A stretch of DNA of 38,057 nucleotides from JANXUC01 sp043749225 (GTDB lineage Bacteria; Acidobacteriota; Terriglobia; Terriglobales; Acidobacteriaceae): contig JAYVEP010000071.1 in the NCBI GenBank assembly GCA_043749225.1, positions 1-38,057 of the forward strand, read 5' to 3'. Below the pieces are notes generated by a model. The model was not told where the DNA came from. It saw nothing but the letters and a program-made list of their open reading frames with translations, and did not search any database. The translations under genes and the position numbers were made by a program. This document shows, piece after piece, positions 25,287-33,381 of this stretch. Every line of letters starts with the position of its first letter. Position 1 is the first letter of the stretch.

Positions 25287-25699
25287 TGGTTTCTACTACG
25301 ACTGTTTCCACGGCGAGCGACGGTAGCTTCGTGATGAGCACGGTGTCCCAAAGGCATTTCGGTAACTCACGGCAGCCGTACCGTCCAAAGCATCACTTAC
25401 TCCGCGAATGGTGCGTTCAGAACCTCTACACTTTCACTTACCATATTTACAAACCGCAAGACGGTTGTAACCGTGCGGTGGAGCGGGATCCTCGCTCCAC
25501 CTTCTGTCTCCGCGTCCCTTTCCTAGTCACGTTTAGCTGTTCCGGTGTGTGCAGTTTTTTTCGTCGGAAAAATTTAGCTCTTGACGCGACTGAAGTTTGG
25601 GAACACTATGTTGGCTCTCCCCCAGATGTAGTCGCGCCCATGCGAACTGCAGGTAAGACCGCACGCGACAGTTTGTAGGCGCTTGCTTAGGAGAAACAC
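25287..25699. other. Intergenic stretch before the large secreted-protein gene
   Basis: Has an open frame at 25280-25678, but it lacks recognisable protein features and a ribosome site. No RNA or repeat was seen. AGGAG at 25689-25693 serves the next gene. Confidence 0.45.
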
Positions 25700-27436
25700 A
25701 TGAAATACTCTCCCAGGTCCAGTCTGCTCGCCGTCCTAACGGCGGGCCTCATTGTTCATGCAAACGTTGCGATCGCAAGCAACACGCGACCGCAGGCTAA
25801 TGCGCAACAAGGGGTATCCCAAACCGGCTCCGCAACGGAAGTCGTCTTGAGCAATCTCCCCAATATCTCGCCAACCGACCAAGCAGGTATCCGGGAGGAA
25901 GTAGTTCCCCGCAACCCGCATTTCACCGACGCAGCGTACGAGGCTGCAAAAGCAGCGGCTTCCCGTGACCATGTTGGCACACGCCCGCAAGACGCAGCCC
26001 ATCTGGTGGGTGCCCCTAAGCGCCCCACCGACGGGCCGTCCAGCACACCCGGCGCTTTCAGCAACTTCCTTGCTCAGGCCCAGGGCTGCAACGGCACCAC
26101 ATGGGGTCCTTCGGACATGGGCTTGGCCGTAAGCTCGACCTACATTGTGCAAGCCGTCAACGAGTGCATTTCCGTATACAACAAGGCTGGCGGGCTAGTG
26201 TCCGGCCCCATAGATCTCTGCACCCTCATGGGTCGGGCTCCCAACTCCGGACGCGCTGGCTGCTTCGATCCCCGTTTGCTCTATGACGCCCAGGCGAACA
26301 AGTTCGTCCTAGTCACCAGCTACCAGGATTCAGCTGGAACTGGTTTTGTTGACATTGCCGCGGCAACCAACCCGACCCTCCTCTGGGTCGTCCATCACCT
26401 CAACCGAGGCGCTGCTCTGCCGGACTACCCAACGCTCGGACAGACTGCGTTCCTCAACAATAAAACCAACTCAGTAATCACGGTCTGCGACAACCTCTTC
26501 GGAAATAACGGTAGTTTCACAGCTGAGTGCTTGTTCCTTCCCAAGAAGGGTGTGTACGCGGCTCCGGGCTTCGGCTTCCCGGTCTGGAATAACTTCACAT
26601 TAGGCGGCGTGATTCAGAACACGCTTCAACCCGTCAATTCCTACGAGGTCTCGGACAATCCCAGAGCCCAGTACATAGTCAACACTCTCAACGACAACGG
26701 CGGCCTTTGTAACGCTGCCGGGGGTGGTGAATCCGGCTTGCTTGTCTGGGCCGGGACAGGCAATACAGCGGCTCAGTCCCGATTGAGTGGCTTTTTTACG
26801 GGCTGCACCTCAACCTCAACCTACACGTTCCCAGGATCGGCGGACAACGGTACTTTCTGCGCCGCTTGTATCGAAACCCTGGATAACCGGATCGATTCGC
26901 AGGTTTTCTACAACCAAGGTGTGCTCTACCCCAATATCGACACCAACAACGGCGGAACCAGCGCTGTCCTTGGGTGGAGAGTACATCCCTATCTGGATGA
27001 CAACGGCCAAGGCTGCACCGGAACTGTCCTGTGCGGAAACCTGACCGCCGTCGGCATCGAGAAGGAATTCTGCTACGATTGCGGCGGTGGTACTTCCGTC
27101 GAAGCCTATATGGGAGCGATCGGACCCGATCCAGAGAACGATTGGACGCTCTTTGCGACCTTTTCGTCGAATGCTTTCAATACTTCGCCGGGTCAGTTCT
27201 ATGCTACGAACCGCGTGAGTTGGCTGAATCCCTTCCACGACGCTGGCATTTTCGCTTGCCAAAACAACGCCCCTTATAGTCAATTTCGGTGGGGTGACTA
27301 CGCTGCGGCAGCTCCGGATGATCCGGGCACCAATCCCGCGAAAATCCCCGCAGTCTATGGCAGCGGTATGTATGTTCAGGCCAACTCCAACTGGGGCACC
27401 TGTATCGCGGGAGTGCATCCTCAGGACGGACCGTAG
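25700..27436 (+). CDS. Large secreted protein of unknown function
   Basis: 578-residue exported protein. The start is clear: AGGAG 6 bases before ATG, and a signal peptide to about residue 26 (LLAVLTAGLIVHANVAIAS). The mature part is rich in G, N, T and cysteine (over ten Cys, including CNGTTWGPSDMG, CAACIETLDNR and CYDCGGGTS), which suggests disulfides. Repeated short hydrophobic strands (FVLVTSYQDS, SVITVCDNLF, QYIVNTLND, TLFATFSSNAF) suggest a beta-propeller, but no Asp box or catalytic motif is seen. It ends in the RWGDYAAAAPDD and MYVQANSNWGTCIAG blocks. It resembles exoproteins common in soil Acidobacteriota in style; no function can be assigned. Confidence 0.7.
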   Translation: MKYSPRSSLLAVLTAGLIVHANVAIASNTRPQANAQQGVSQTGSATEVVLSNLPNISPTDQAGIREEVVPRNPHFTDAAYEAAKAAASRDHVGTRPQDAAHLVGAPKRPTDGPSSTPGAFSNFLAQAQGCNGTTWGPSDMGLAVSSTYIVQAVNECISVYNKAGGLVSGPIDLCTLMGRAPNSGRAGCFDPRLLYDAQANKFVLVTSYQDSAGTGFVDIAAATNPTLLWVVHHLNRGAALPDYPTLGQTAFLNNKTNSVITVCDNLFGNNGSFTAECLFLPKKGVYAAPGFGFPVWNNFTLGGVIQNTLQPVNSYEVSDNPRAQYIVNTLNDNGGLCNAAGGGESGLLVWAGTGNTAAQSRLSGFFTGCTSTSTYTFPGSADNGTFCAACIETLDNRIDSQVFYNQGVLYPNIDTNNGGTSAVLGWRVHPYLDDNGQGCTGTVLCGNLTAVGIEKEFCYDCGGGTSVEAYMGAIGPDPENDWTLFATFSSNAFNTSPGQFYATNRVSWLNPFHDAGIFACQNNAPYSQFRWGDYAAAAPDDPGTNPAKIPAVYGSGMYVQANSNWGTCIAGVHPQDGP

Positions 27437-27460
27437 TCCCAGGTCGGTCTAGTTAAACTC

Positions 27461-27493
27461 CGGGCAGAGTCAGTTCTTGGCTCTGCCCGTTTT
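27461..27493 (+). terminator. Rho-independent terminator
   Basis: CGGGCAGAG / CTCTGCCCG 9-bp stem with an 11-base loop, then TTTT; 24 bases after the secreted-protein stop. Confidence 0.8.
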
Positions 27494-27551
27494 GAGTGTC
27501 ACAGGACCGGGTTACTCCAACGCATTGATTTCAATACCAGGGGAGATTGGC

Positions 27552-28550
27552 GTGCATCATCATCGGTCGTTTTTCTTAGGGGCAATCTTCGCGTTTGTGC
27601 TGGGGCTCACTATAACCGTGTCGCGTGCCCAGGAGCGGCAGCAGGAGGTGTCGAAAACAGATGCTGCCAGGCACGCTCCTTCCAACAAAGAGGAAGCGGA
27701 AGAAGAAAAAGTGAGCGCCAAGGAGCCAGTGCTTAGTCTTGAGGGTTATTGCGAACCAGCGTCTCACCCCAAGCCTTGCCGAACTGAGATATCGCGCTCC
27801 GAGTTTGAGGAGCTGGCGGAAGCCGCCAGCGCCAACGAAGGCCCTGCGAAATCCCAGTTTGCGGCGTTCTACTCGAAATTTACTTTGCTCGCCCGCGAAG
27901 CGGAAAAACGCGGTATGGATAAGAACCCTGTCTTCCGGAGAAAGCTTGCGATATCTCGTCTCCAGTTGCTGGGCCAAGTTCTTATTCAGGATCTACAGGC
28001 AAAGTCCGAAGAGTTCGCTTCAGGCGAACTGGAAAAGTTCTTCCAAGACAATCCTGCGAAGTTCGAGCAAGCCGAGCTCCTCCGCATTCACATACCTTGG
28101 ACTAAGTTCAGTGGTCCGCTGAACAGCGTCCAACAGCCCGTGAATGAGAGCGCGCCCGAGATGAAGGCGTTAGCCGCGTCGACTCTCGCGCGAGCACGCG
28201 CTGGTGCCGATTTCGAGGCCCTCGAGAAGGAAGTGCTTGGAACCGCGAACCTGAACGAGGAGTCAGCCGTCAACCTCGGCAAGATGGCGCGCAATCACTT
28301 GCGCCGCTCGCATCAGACCGTTTTCGATCTAAAGCCAGGAGAAATTTCGCCGCTTTTTGAGGAGCACGCGGACGGCTACTACATTTACAAGATGGGTGCC
28401 CGCCAGACGCCCCCGTTCGATTCGGTCAAAGCCGACGTGGCTGCGATCTATGCCAAACAGCGCCTGGATGCTTGGATTGATAACATCACAACTGGAGTAA
28501 CGTTGAACGAACAATACTTCGGCTCCTCAGCCGTCCGAAAAGGCCAATGA
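27552..28550 (+). CDS. Exported parvulin-type peptidyl-prolyl isomerase (SurA/PrsA-like)
   Basis: 332-residue periplasmic or anchored foldase. The GTG at 27552 is chosen: AGGGGAG precedes it by 6 bases, and the leader HHHRSFFLGAIFAFVLGLTI follows, whereas the longer frame from 27477 runs through the terminator stem. A charged linker (about 30-60) is followed by a helical SurA-N-like region and a parvulin-like domain at about 172-295 (AELLRIHIPW, ARAGADFEALEKEV, VFDLKPGEISPLFE, GYYIYKMGARQTPPF). Substrates are probably secreted proteins; the upstream secreted-protein gene is a possible client, but the terminator between them argues for separate transcription. Confidence 0.78.
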   Translation: MHHHRSFFLGAIFAFVLGLTITVSRAQERQQEVSKTDAARHAPSNKEEAEEEKVSAKEPVLSLEGYCEPASHPKPCRTEISRSEFEELAEAASANEGPAKSQFAAFYSKFTLLAREAEKRGMDKNPVFRRKLAISRLQLLGQVLIQDLQAKSEEFASGELEKFFQDNPAKFEQAELLRIHIPWTKFSGPLNSVQQPVNESAPEMKALAASTLARARAGADFEALEKEVLGTANLNEESAVNLGKMARNHLRRSHQTVFDLKPGEISPLFEEHADGYYIYKMGARQTPPFDSVKADVAAIYAKQRLDAWIDNITTGVTLNEQYFGSSAVRKGQ

Positions 28551-29035
28551 TTTTTGACCAGACCGATTTTTTGTACCAAGTGAAGTGTTAGTGTAACGGT
28601 GTTCGGAGGTATCTTGATCTACAGCGCGACCCTCATCGAGGAGCCAACTAGCTGTTCCGGCGACGACTGCGAACCGGGTAGATTTATGCACGAGGTGGAC
28701 GGCTTCGAACCCGCGACGCTACGCCGCTTCCGGTGAAATTCTTCCTTGACATGTCCAGAGGGCGCGAGCATAGTGCACGCGTTGCACGCTTTCGGCTCCT
28801 GATTATCTCCCGCCACAGACCGACAGATAAACGTGGGATGACCGAAGCCGCCGACCGGACTTCCCTGTCCTTATACGTGTCGGACTCCGAAGTACCGGGC
28901 TTGAAAACAGAACCACGTACGAAGCGTCCGGCTGCGGATCGCTGTTGTTGATGTGCGCGTACTCTTCGCCGCCGCATCGTGCTGGAACTTACATCAAAGC
29001 AAGTAAAATTTCCCGGGAGGGAGTCCCATGTCTAA
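28551..29035. other. Non-coding stretch before a GIY-YIG remnant
   Basis: No supported gene. A VDGFEPATLRRFR-like frame near 28700 and a TTCGAAC stretch resemble sequences often mistaken for coding or tRNA, but neither holds up. GGGAGG at 29015-29020 before the ATG at 29028 looks like a ribosome site but leads into the wrong frame. Confidence 0.4.
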
Positions 29036-29311
29036 TGTGACACTTCGTACTATCGTCGTTGTTGCGTTGGTAGCGCTTGCGGGGAAGGCGGCATTTGGCA
29101 ACGTTGGCGGGCCTATGCAGACACAAGACACGGTACCAATACCGAACTCAGAGCCATTCTCAAGCAGCAAGGGGAGAACTACGCAAATAATTTTCAGTAT
29201 TCAATCCTTGAAATCGCTGACCTTCAGGATTCGAATGAGCAAATCCGCGCGCGCGAGTTTCATTGGAAGAGAGTTCTCCTGTCTCGTGAATTTGGCTATA
29301 ACGGGAACTGA
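29036..29311 (+). pseudogene. GIY-YIG nuclease-like protein, C-terminal remnant
   Basis: Reading the frame that ends at TGA 29309-29311 gives CVGSACGEGGIWQRWRAYAD, then TRHGTNTELRAILK, GENYANNFQYSILEIADLQD and REFHWKRVLLSREFGYNGN. This is the (Y)VGSA...GRW and EsxWK..L.(T/S)REFGYN pattern of GIY-YIG proteins. The GIY strand itself and any N-terminal domain are missing, with a TAA at 29033 just before. The 159-residue open frame from the ATG at 29028 overlaps it in another frame and has the better start signals but unconvincing protein sequence after its leader-like N-terminus. Confidence 0.65.
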
Positions 29312-29694
29312 CAATACGTCTCAACCTGTTCCCTGTCAGCGAGCGGACCCTGCCTTCCAGATCCCGGTCTTTGCCGAAAGGGAGGTGTGGCAGTTTTGCC
29401 GTCCTCTCCTTCCACCCCCTCCCAGCATTGCTGGGATAAGGGAAACTGACCCTCAAATCGCGCCCCCGTTACTGAAGAGTAAACATGAGAATAAGCCTGA
29501 AAAGTGAACGAGTGTTAATAAATTTATTGAGGCGCTGGGGCGCGCTGGCGCGCGCGAAAGTTCGCGTTGAGTGAAGTTGCAGAAGAACGTTGACGCTGAG
29601 ATGAGTGAAGTTTAATTCGACGTGACTTCACTTCAAGTCCCCGCCCGTTTGTTCAGAGGAGGGGTCTCAGTGGCCTGTTCTCGACAGTCGTCGA
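29312..29694. other. Intergenic stretch with short repeats, no gene
   Basis: Contains a GCGC-rich run (29531-29556) and AGTGAAGT / ACTTCACT (29604-29611, 29625-29632), an 8-bp inverted repeat with a 13-base loop; GAGTGAAGTT also occurs just upstream near 29569. No T-tract or coding support. Confidence 0.4.
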
Positions 29695-30129
29695 ATGGAA
29701 ATGTATCTTTTCCTTATGCCGGAACCCTATCGGGTCTTTGTCGTGGTTGATCGAGAATATGGCGAACGCCTTGTCGAACTCGCTCAAACGGGCCCTGTGT
29801 GGATCGTGGATACTCCTGGGAACCGTAACGTCGCACAGCAGATTTGGGCTTCCAATCCGAATCGCAGTCATTTGGACGGGGTTACCACGTTCAAGTTTGG
29901 AGAGGGAAGTTCGTCCGAAGATATCCTTGCCAACCAGCTAGATACGATAGACCTTCATCACGGTACGTACTCAGCAAATCCACCATATACCGTAATTGAA
30001 GTGATTGGCACTGGGATCAGCGCGAGACTGATGGCCGAACTTTCTCCGTTCGGTTTTGATGAGTTTCAAGAAACGTCACAGGGTTTCCGTGCCGTGCGTC
30101 CGATACCGACGGATGAGGCTGTTCATTGA
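29695..30129 (+). CDS. Conserved-looking hypothetical protein
   Basis: 144 residues (or 142 from a second ATG at 29701). The N-terminus has an alternating strand-turn pattern (YRVFVVVDREYGERLVEL, GPVWIVDTPGNRNVAQQIW) followed by LDGVTTFKFGEGSSSEDIL, and the second half is again alpha/beta (YTVIEVIGTGISARLMAEL). This has the look of a small duplicated alpha/beta protein. No signal or membrane segment. I do not know its function. It is the first of three small plus-strand genes, followed after 68 bases by an Imm33-like gene, a context in which immunity-type proteins occur. Confidence 0.65.
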   Translation: MEMYLFLMPEPYRVFVVVDREYGERLVELAQTGPVWIVDTPGNRNVAQQIWASNPNRSHLDGVTTFKFGEGSSSEDILANQLDTIDLHHGTYSANPPYTVIEVIGTGISARLMAELSPFGFDEFQETSQGFRAVRPIPTDEAVH

Positions 30130-30197
30130 GGGTTCTGAGCGCTATCGCTGATAGCGACAGTAGGAAATGCAGGCTCGCTCCGTGCGATACTTCCGGC

Positions 30198-30533
30198 ATG
30201 AACGAGCAGGACCAGGAAGCTGTGTGCCGAGAACATGGGCGCGGATTTACGCCGTGTCCAAGGGATTCAAAACTCGGCGTGGCCCTTCAGACGCTCGGTC
30301 AGACTCCGATCCACGGATTGCGCCATCCACCTGTCGGTGAGACGAATGGATGGTACGTATGGGCAGGCGAATACTCCTCTGATAAGGATTTCTTCCAGCC
30401 ACTGCACGCGTCGCATCTCATGCAAAGACTTCCAGAAGTTGTCAGGTTCTTGGGGCTTCCACCGGGAAGCCGTTTCTTGTTGGCGGAGGAACACATCGAT
30501 GTCTGGTTCGATGAGTCGCTCCTGAACGCGTAG
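30198..30533 (+). CDS. Imm33/DUF2185-like small protein
   Basis: 111 residues from the ATG at 30198; the frame upstream of this to 30126 looks non-coding. Sequence blocks LGVALQTLGQTPIHGLRHPP, GETNGWYVWAGEYSSDKDFF, PLHASHLMQRLPEVVRFLGL and PPGSRFLLAEEHIDVWFDE follow the pattern I associate with the DUF2185/Imm33 immunity-protein group (GWYIWCGE, LP.V..FLGLPPGYRFL). No membrane segment. If the assignment holds, it would bind a toxin domain of an interbacterial effector; no toxin gene is visible nearby, so it may be an orphan immunity gene. The family call is from remembered motifs. Confidence 0.55.
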   Translation: MNEQDQEAVCREHGRGFTPCPRDSKLGVALQTLGQTPIHGLRHPPVGETNGWYVWAGEYSSDKDFFQPLHASHLMQRLPEVVRFLGLPPGSRFLLAEEHIDVWFDESLLNA

Positions 30534-30546
30534 CGAACAGGCATAG

Positions 30547-30613
30547 TTGATGAAGAATCGCCGTAGCGCTCAATGACCAGCGATCAAAACGCGTAATCGC
30601 CTGATTGCGTCAA
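30547..30613. repeat. 67-bp palindromic repeat, copy 1
   Basis: Most diverged copy. Ends TTGATGAAGA and ATTGCGTCAA still pair at most positions, including an A-T pair where the other copies have G-C (30550 with 30610). The central part matches the other copies closely (CGTAGCGCTCAATGACCAG). Confidence 0.8.
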
Positions 30614-30647
30614 TTGATGCCCATCCCGCTGATAGAATCAAGTCGCG

Positions 30648-31154
30648 ATGCGCTTTTACACTAAAGACGAATGCGAGGAATGGCTTGCGGGGCTAAGCCG
30701 TGTAAAACCCGACGCGATCCCTGAAATCCATAGACTGCACGTTCACTATCCGACTACGGCAGGCCGCATTTTTTATCTCGCGCATTGGATAGGAAGCTCG
30801 TTGATGTACCGCAGTCCGGCGTTGGTATGGATTACGGAGTGGGGTATCTGGGGAAGCAGCGAGAACTGGCATCTGTATTACAAACTCCGGCAAAGTTACG
30901 GTGATCTTCGTCTGCTTCATGAAGCACCCGGCCATCTGTTTCTCGGCCACGAATCGGAAGACTTAACATCGTTTCTGCAAATTGCTATGTTGAACGGCTG
31001 GGGCGGGTACATCTTGACTCAGGCGGACTACCTAAACGCATTCTTCAGTCATGACGAGTACATTGACTTCTTTGCCGCCGAAGGTGGGCTTGGACTCTTC
31101 GAAGATATCCGCGAGGAGTTCGGCACTGTCGACCATCCGCCCAAAGAAGTGTGA
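30648..31154 (+). CDS. Hypothetical protein
   Basis: 168 residues, cytoplasmic by composition. It is rich in aromatic and histidine residues: RVKPDAIPEIHRLHVHYP, AHWIGSSLMYRSPALVWITE, WGIWGSSENWHLYYKLRQSY, LLHEAPGHLFLGHESEDLTS and FFSHDEYIDFFA. The high W/Y/H content and strong, evenly distributed pattern suggest a real conserved family, but no catalytic motif can be named; HEAPGH is not a standard metalloprotease HExxH. It follows repeat copy 1 by 34 bases. It may belong to the same small-gene (immunity-type) set as the two genes before it; function unknown. Confidence 0.65.
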   Translation: MRFYTKDECEEWLAGLSRVKPDAIPEIHRLHVHYPTTAGRIFYLAHWIGSSLMYRSPALVWITEWGIWGSSENWHLYYKLRQSYGDLRLLHEAPGHLFLGHESEDLTSFLQIAMLNGWGGYILTQADYLNAFFSHDEYIDFFAAEGGLGLFEDIREEFGTVDHPPKEV

Positions 31155-31223
31155 TCCTCTGGTAGTTGTCGTGATATCGCCATTCCACTCATCGACAACC
31201 CATAGTTGGTGTAAAGAGGGGCG

Positions 31224-31637
31224 CTACTCATCGCTTAACGCGATGCGGTCTTGTCTCGCTCCGGGCTTCCCATAGCGCTTTACGACATAAGAACCCTTCG
31301 GAGCACGGAACTTCTTCAAAACCGGCGATACCGCCGCGAACAATCGCTCCGCACTAGAACCGTACATGTAGAGGGTGCACACTCCGCCTCCAAACTCATC
31401 ACCGTCAAACTCGCCCGTAGAGGACCGCTTGATTGCTTCAGACAGCTGGTCTTCCAGCGCGGTAATGCCTTGCCGCTCCTCGGCGCTGCCCATGTCTCCC
31501 GAGTTGAGTTTGATTGTCGCAATCACGGCTTGTTCTTCGGCAGCACTAACCGCCCGAGGAGTCCTGGATACACGCAACGTCGCTAGCACAAGTAGGGCTA
31601 CTACGAACACAAACAGAATGAGTGACCTAGCGTTCAT
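31224..31637 (-). CDS. Hypothetical signal-anchored protein
   Basis: 137 residues. An uncleaved or weakly cleaved N-terminal hydrophobic helix (SLILFVFVVALLVLATL, about 5-21) is followed by a soluble domain containing EEQAVIATIKLNSGDMGSAE, a helix (ITALEDQLSEAIK) and FDGDEFGGGVCTLYMYGSSA, then YVVKRYGKPGARQDRIAL. No family is recognised. It is transcribed towards the preceding plus-strand gene, with 69 bases between stops that contain GTTGTCG / CGACAAC as a weak inverted repeat but no T-tract. Confidence 0.6.
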   Translation of the reverse strand: MNARSLILFVFVVALLVLATLRVSRTPRAVSAAEEQAVIATIKLNSGDMGSAEERQGITALEDQLSEAIKRSSTGEFDGDEFGGGVCTLYMYGSSAERLFAAVSPVLKKFRAPKGSYVVKRYGKPGARQDRIALSDE

Positions 31638-31692
31638 GGGTGCAAGCGTACCAGCGATGGGAATGGTGGTGCAAGGTGGCTAGGATTCTCAG

Positions 31693-31759
31693 TTGGCGTA
31701 ACATCGCCGTAGCGCTCAATGACCAGTGGTCGAAACGCGTTATCGCCTGGTTACGCCAA
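31693..31759. repeat. 67-bp palindromic repeat, copy 2
   Basis: Best-preserved copy: perfect 10-bp terminal inverted repeat TTGGCGTAAC / GTTACGCCAA and a central palindrome GACCA-G-TGGTC. Lies between two minus-strand genes. Confidence 0.9.
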
Positions 31760-31821
31760 TGGTTTCTAGAACCATTCGTTGAGTAGCGACTCGAAAAACT
31801 CCTTCGTAGACTTTCGCGACG

Positions 31822-33153
31822 TTAATTCCCGCCTGCCCGCTCAAATGCGGGATTGCTCCAGAGTTTGCCAAGTTCCGATTTGACAGGTCCGGGCGTATCC
31901 GGCGAAGCGAGCAGGTAGTCTATGTAGTCAGCCACAAGTGGGTCGCTCTTTTGAAACGAACGTAAAGACCAGCCAGCTGCAGTGTAGGTAACCCCACGGA
32001 CGATCGATGGCGTGAGTGTTGAGGGATGGTTTGGAGTTTTACGTAGTTTGTCAAAGTCTTCGTAGTCGCTCCTCCAATTAAGCGCGCTGGCCACGGTCTG
32101 TATCGGTTTGAACTGGCCGGTCGCACCGAAAACAGCCCACATCATGTCAAGATGCTGAAAAAGATCTTGCGTCGGAGTGAGATCGAAAGGATCTTGCAAT
32201 TGAGGAAGGCTGGCAAACTTCTGCTGCTCCTCTGTGCTCAAGCCGTTGAGTACACCACCGATATCGTATCCGGCAGAGCGCAGAACCAACAGGCCCATGG
32301 CACGGGTCAATTGAGGCTGGACGGAAACTCGCATTTGAAAGTCTTTCGCTGCAACAGGATCCGCATTGAGTGCAGCACTCAAGAAAGCGGTCAGGATCTC
32401 GACCTGCCCTTTGCGCGGCCGCTCAGTTTGATCCGCAAGCATGAACTGCAACGCAGGAAGCAGTCGGGCGGGGTTTGGTCGCCGATAGTAGGTCTGTGCG
32501 AAGTTACCCAGCTCTCGACTGTCTTTGAAATCCTTCTTACTGCCCGTATCGTAGCTTTCGACCTGAACTGTTGAGGAACTCAAAGTCTGATGGCCGCTAG
32601 GGGACTGGACCTCCGCCTCCACAATCGCCGCTCCGCTACCAGCGTCAATAGGGACACACCAGTGGTCAGCCGACACGCCCAGACTGGCCATCGTCTTTGT
32701 GGTCTCCGGCTGCTTTACGCCCGCCGCGCCCAAAGCGGCAGCGACAAAGTCTCCACCTTCAGGCTTGATCCGCTTGACTTTTGAGAGAGACGCCAAGGGA
32801 TACGCGTCGCTTCGGCCCGAGAACTGGACCCGGAAGGACAATTTGGTTTTTTCCAAGTAGTCGTCCCGGTCGTCCCCGGTGGAATAGATGCCCACCCGAA
32901 TGCACTGTCCAGGATTGAGGAGGCCGATATCCTGCGAAGCGTTGACCAGATTTAATGTGTGCGTCCATTGTGTCTGAACCACTGATTCAGGGAGGAGAAC
33001 AACCTGCGGCTCAATTTTTGGCGGCGAAGGTTTGCGGGGAGGGTAATTCGCATCCTGCGCCTGGAGCCCTAAAATGGCACATGTTACAAATGGCACGATG
33101 ATGGCGATGTTGCGAGCGGCTCTAATTAGGGAGGCGCGGCCTGGAGTTTCCAT
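31822..33153 (-). CDS. Hypothetical exported protein
   Basis: 443 residues. A signal peptide is likely (basic RAARN, then IAIIVPFVTCAILGLQAQ). The first third is beta-rich and ends in strands such as VQTQWTHTLNLVNASQDIGL and LSFRVQFSGRSDAYPLASL; the remainder is helical (RLLPALQFMLADQ, VEILTAFLSAALNADPVAAK). Lack of catalytic motifs or repeats prevents a functional call. It sits between repeat copies 2 and 3, so it forms the only gene of that interval. The ATG at 33153 is the first start; a clear ribosome site was not found. Confidence 0.6.
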   Translation of the reverse strand: METPGRASLIRAARNIAIIVPFVTCAILGLQAQDANYPPRKPSPPKIEPQVVLLPESVVQTQWTHTLNLVNASQDIGLLNPGQCIRVGIYSTGDDRDDYLEKTKLSFRVQFSGRSDAYPLASLSKVKRIKPEGGDFVAAALGAAGVKQPETTKTMASLGVSADHWCVPIDAGSGAAIVEAEVQSPSGHQTLSSSTVQVESYDTGSKKDFKDSRELGNFAQTYYRRPNPARLLPALQFMLADQTERPRKGQVEILTAFLSAALNADPVAAKDFQMRVSVQPQLTRAMGLLVLRSAGYDIGGVLNGLSTEEQQKFASLPQLQDPFDLTPTQDLFQHLDMMWAVFGATGQFKPIQTVASALNWRSDYEDFDKLRKTPNHPSTLTPSIVRGVTYTAAGWSLRSFQKSDPLVADYIDYLLASPDTPGPVKSELGKLWSNPAFERAGGN

Positions 33154-33250
33154 GGCAGCAGTAGACCGCGTTTACCGATCCAACGCAAGCGAAGCTCACC
33201 AGTACTTTGGCGCGAAATCCCGGCCCGAAGTGCTGCTGGCGAGGGCATAG

Positions 33251-33317
33251 TTGGCGTAACATCGCGATAGCGCTCATTGACCAGCGGTCAAAACGTGAAA
33301 TCGCCTGCTTACGCCAG
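33251..33317. repeat. 67-bp palindromic repeat, copy 3
   Basis: TTGGCGTAAC at the left, CTTACGCCAG at the right (8 of 10 terminal bases pair), central TGACC-AGC-GGTCA. The flank GGCATAG before the repeat is shared with copy 1. Confidence 0.87.
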
Positions 33318-33381
33318 TCATGCAGTCTGGTAGTATCTTTCGGGCTACAGAGAAGCGGAAGTAGCGAAGGTCACAGAACTA

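Noticed and set aside
25280..25678. 132-residue plus-strand open frame
   Set aside because: Overlaps the Bug fragment, lacks a ribosome site and shows no conserved-looking pattern.
28690..28740. TTCGAACCC stretch resembling a minus-strand tRNA T-arm or tmRNA 3' end
   Set aside because: The flanking bases do not form the 5-bp T stem, and no acceptor, D or anticodon arms can be drawn nearby.
29028..29507. 159-residue open frame with ribosome site and leader-like N-terminus
   Set aside because: After the first 25 residues it lacks protein-like pattern, and another frame carries a recognisable GIY-YIG sequence across the same bases.
31691..31785. Coding interpretation of the 67-bp repeats (frame SWRNIAVALNDQ)
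   Set aside because: Copy 1 has stop codons in that frame, and symmetry with a paired stem change points to a structural element.
30547..33317. Integron attC sites
   Set aside because: Length and terminal symmetry are suggestive, but the terminal heptamers differ from the attC consensus, the genes between are not in one orientation, and no integrase is visible.
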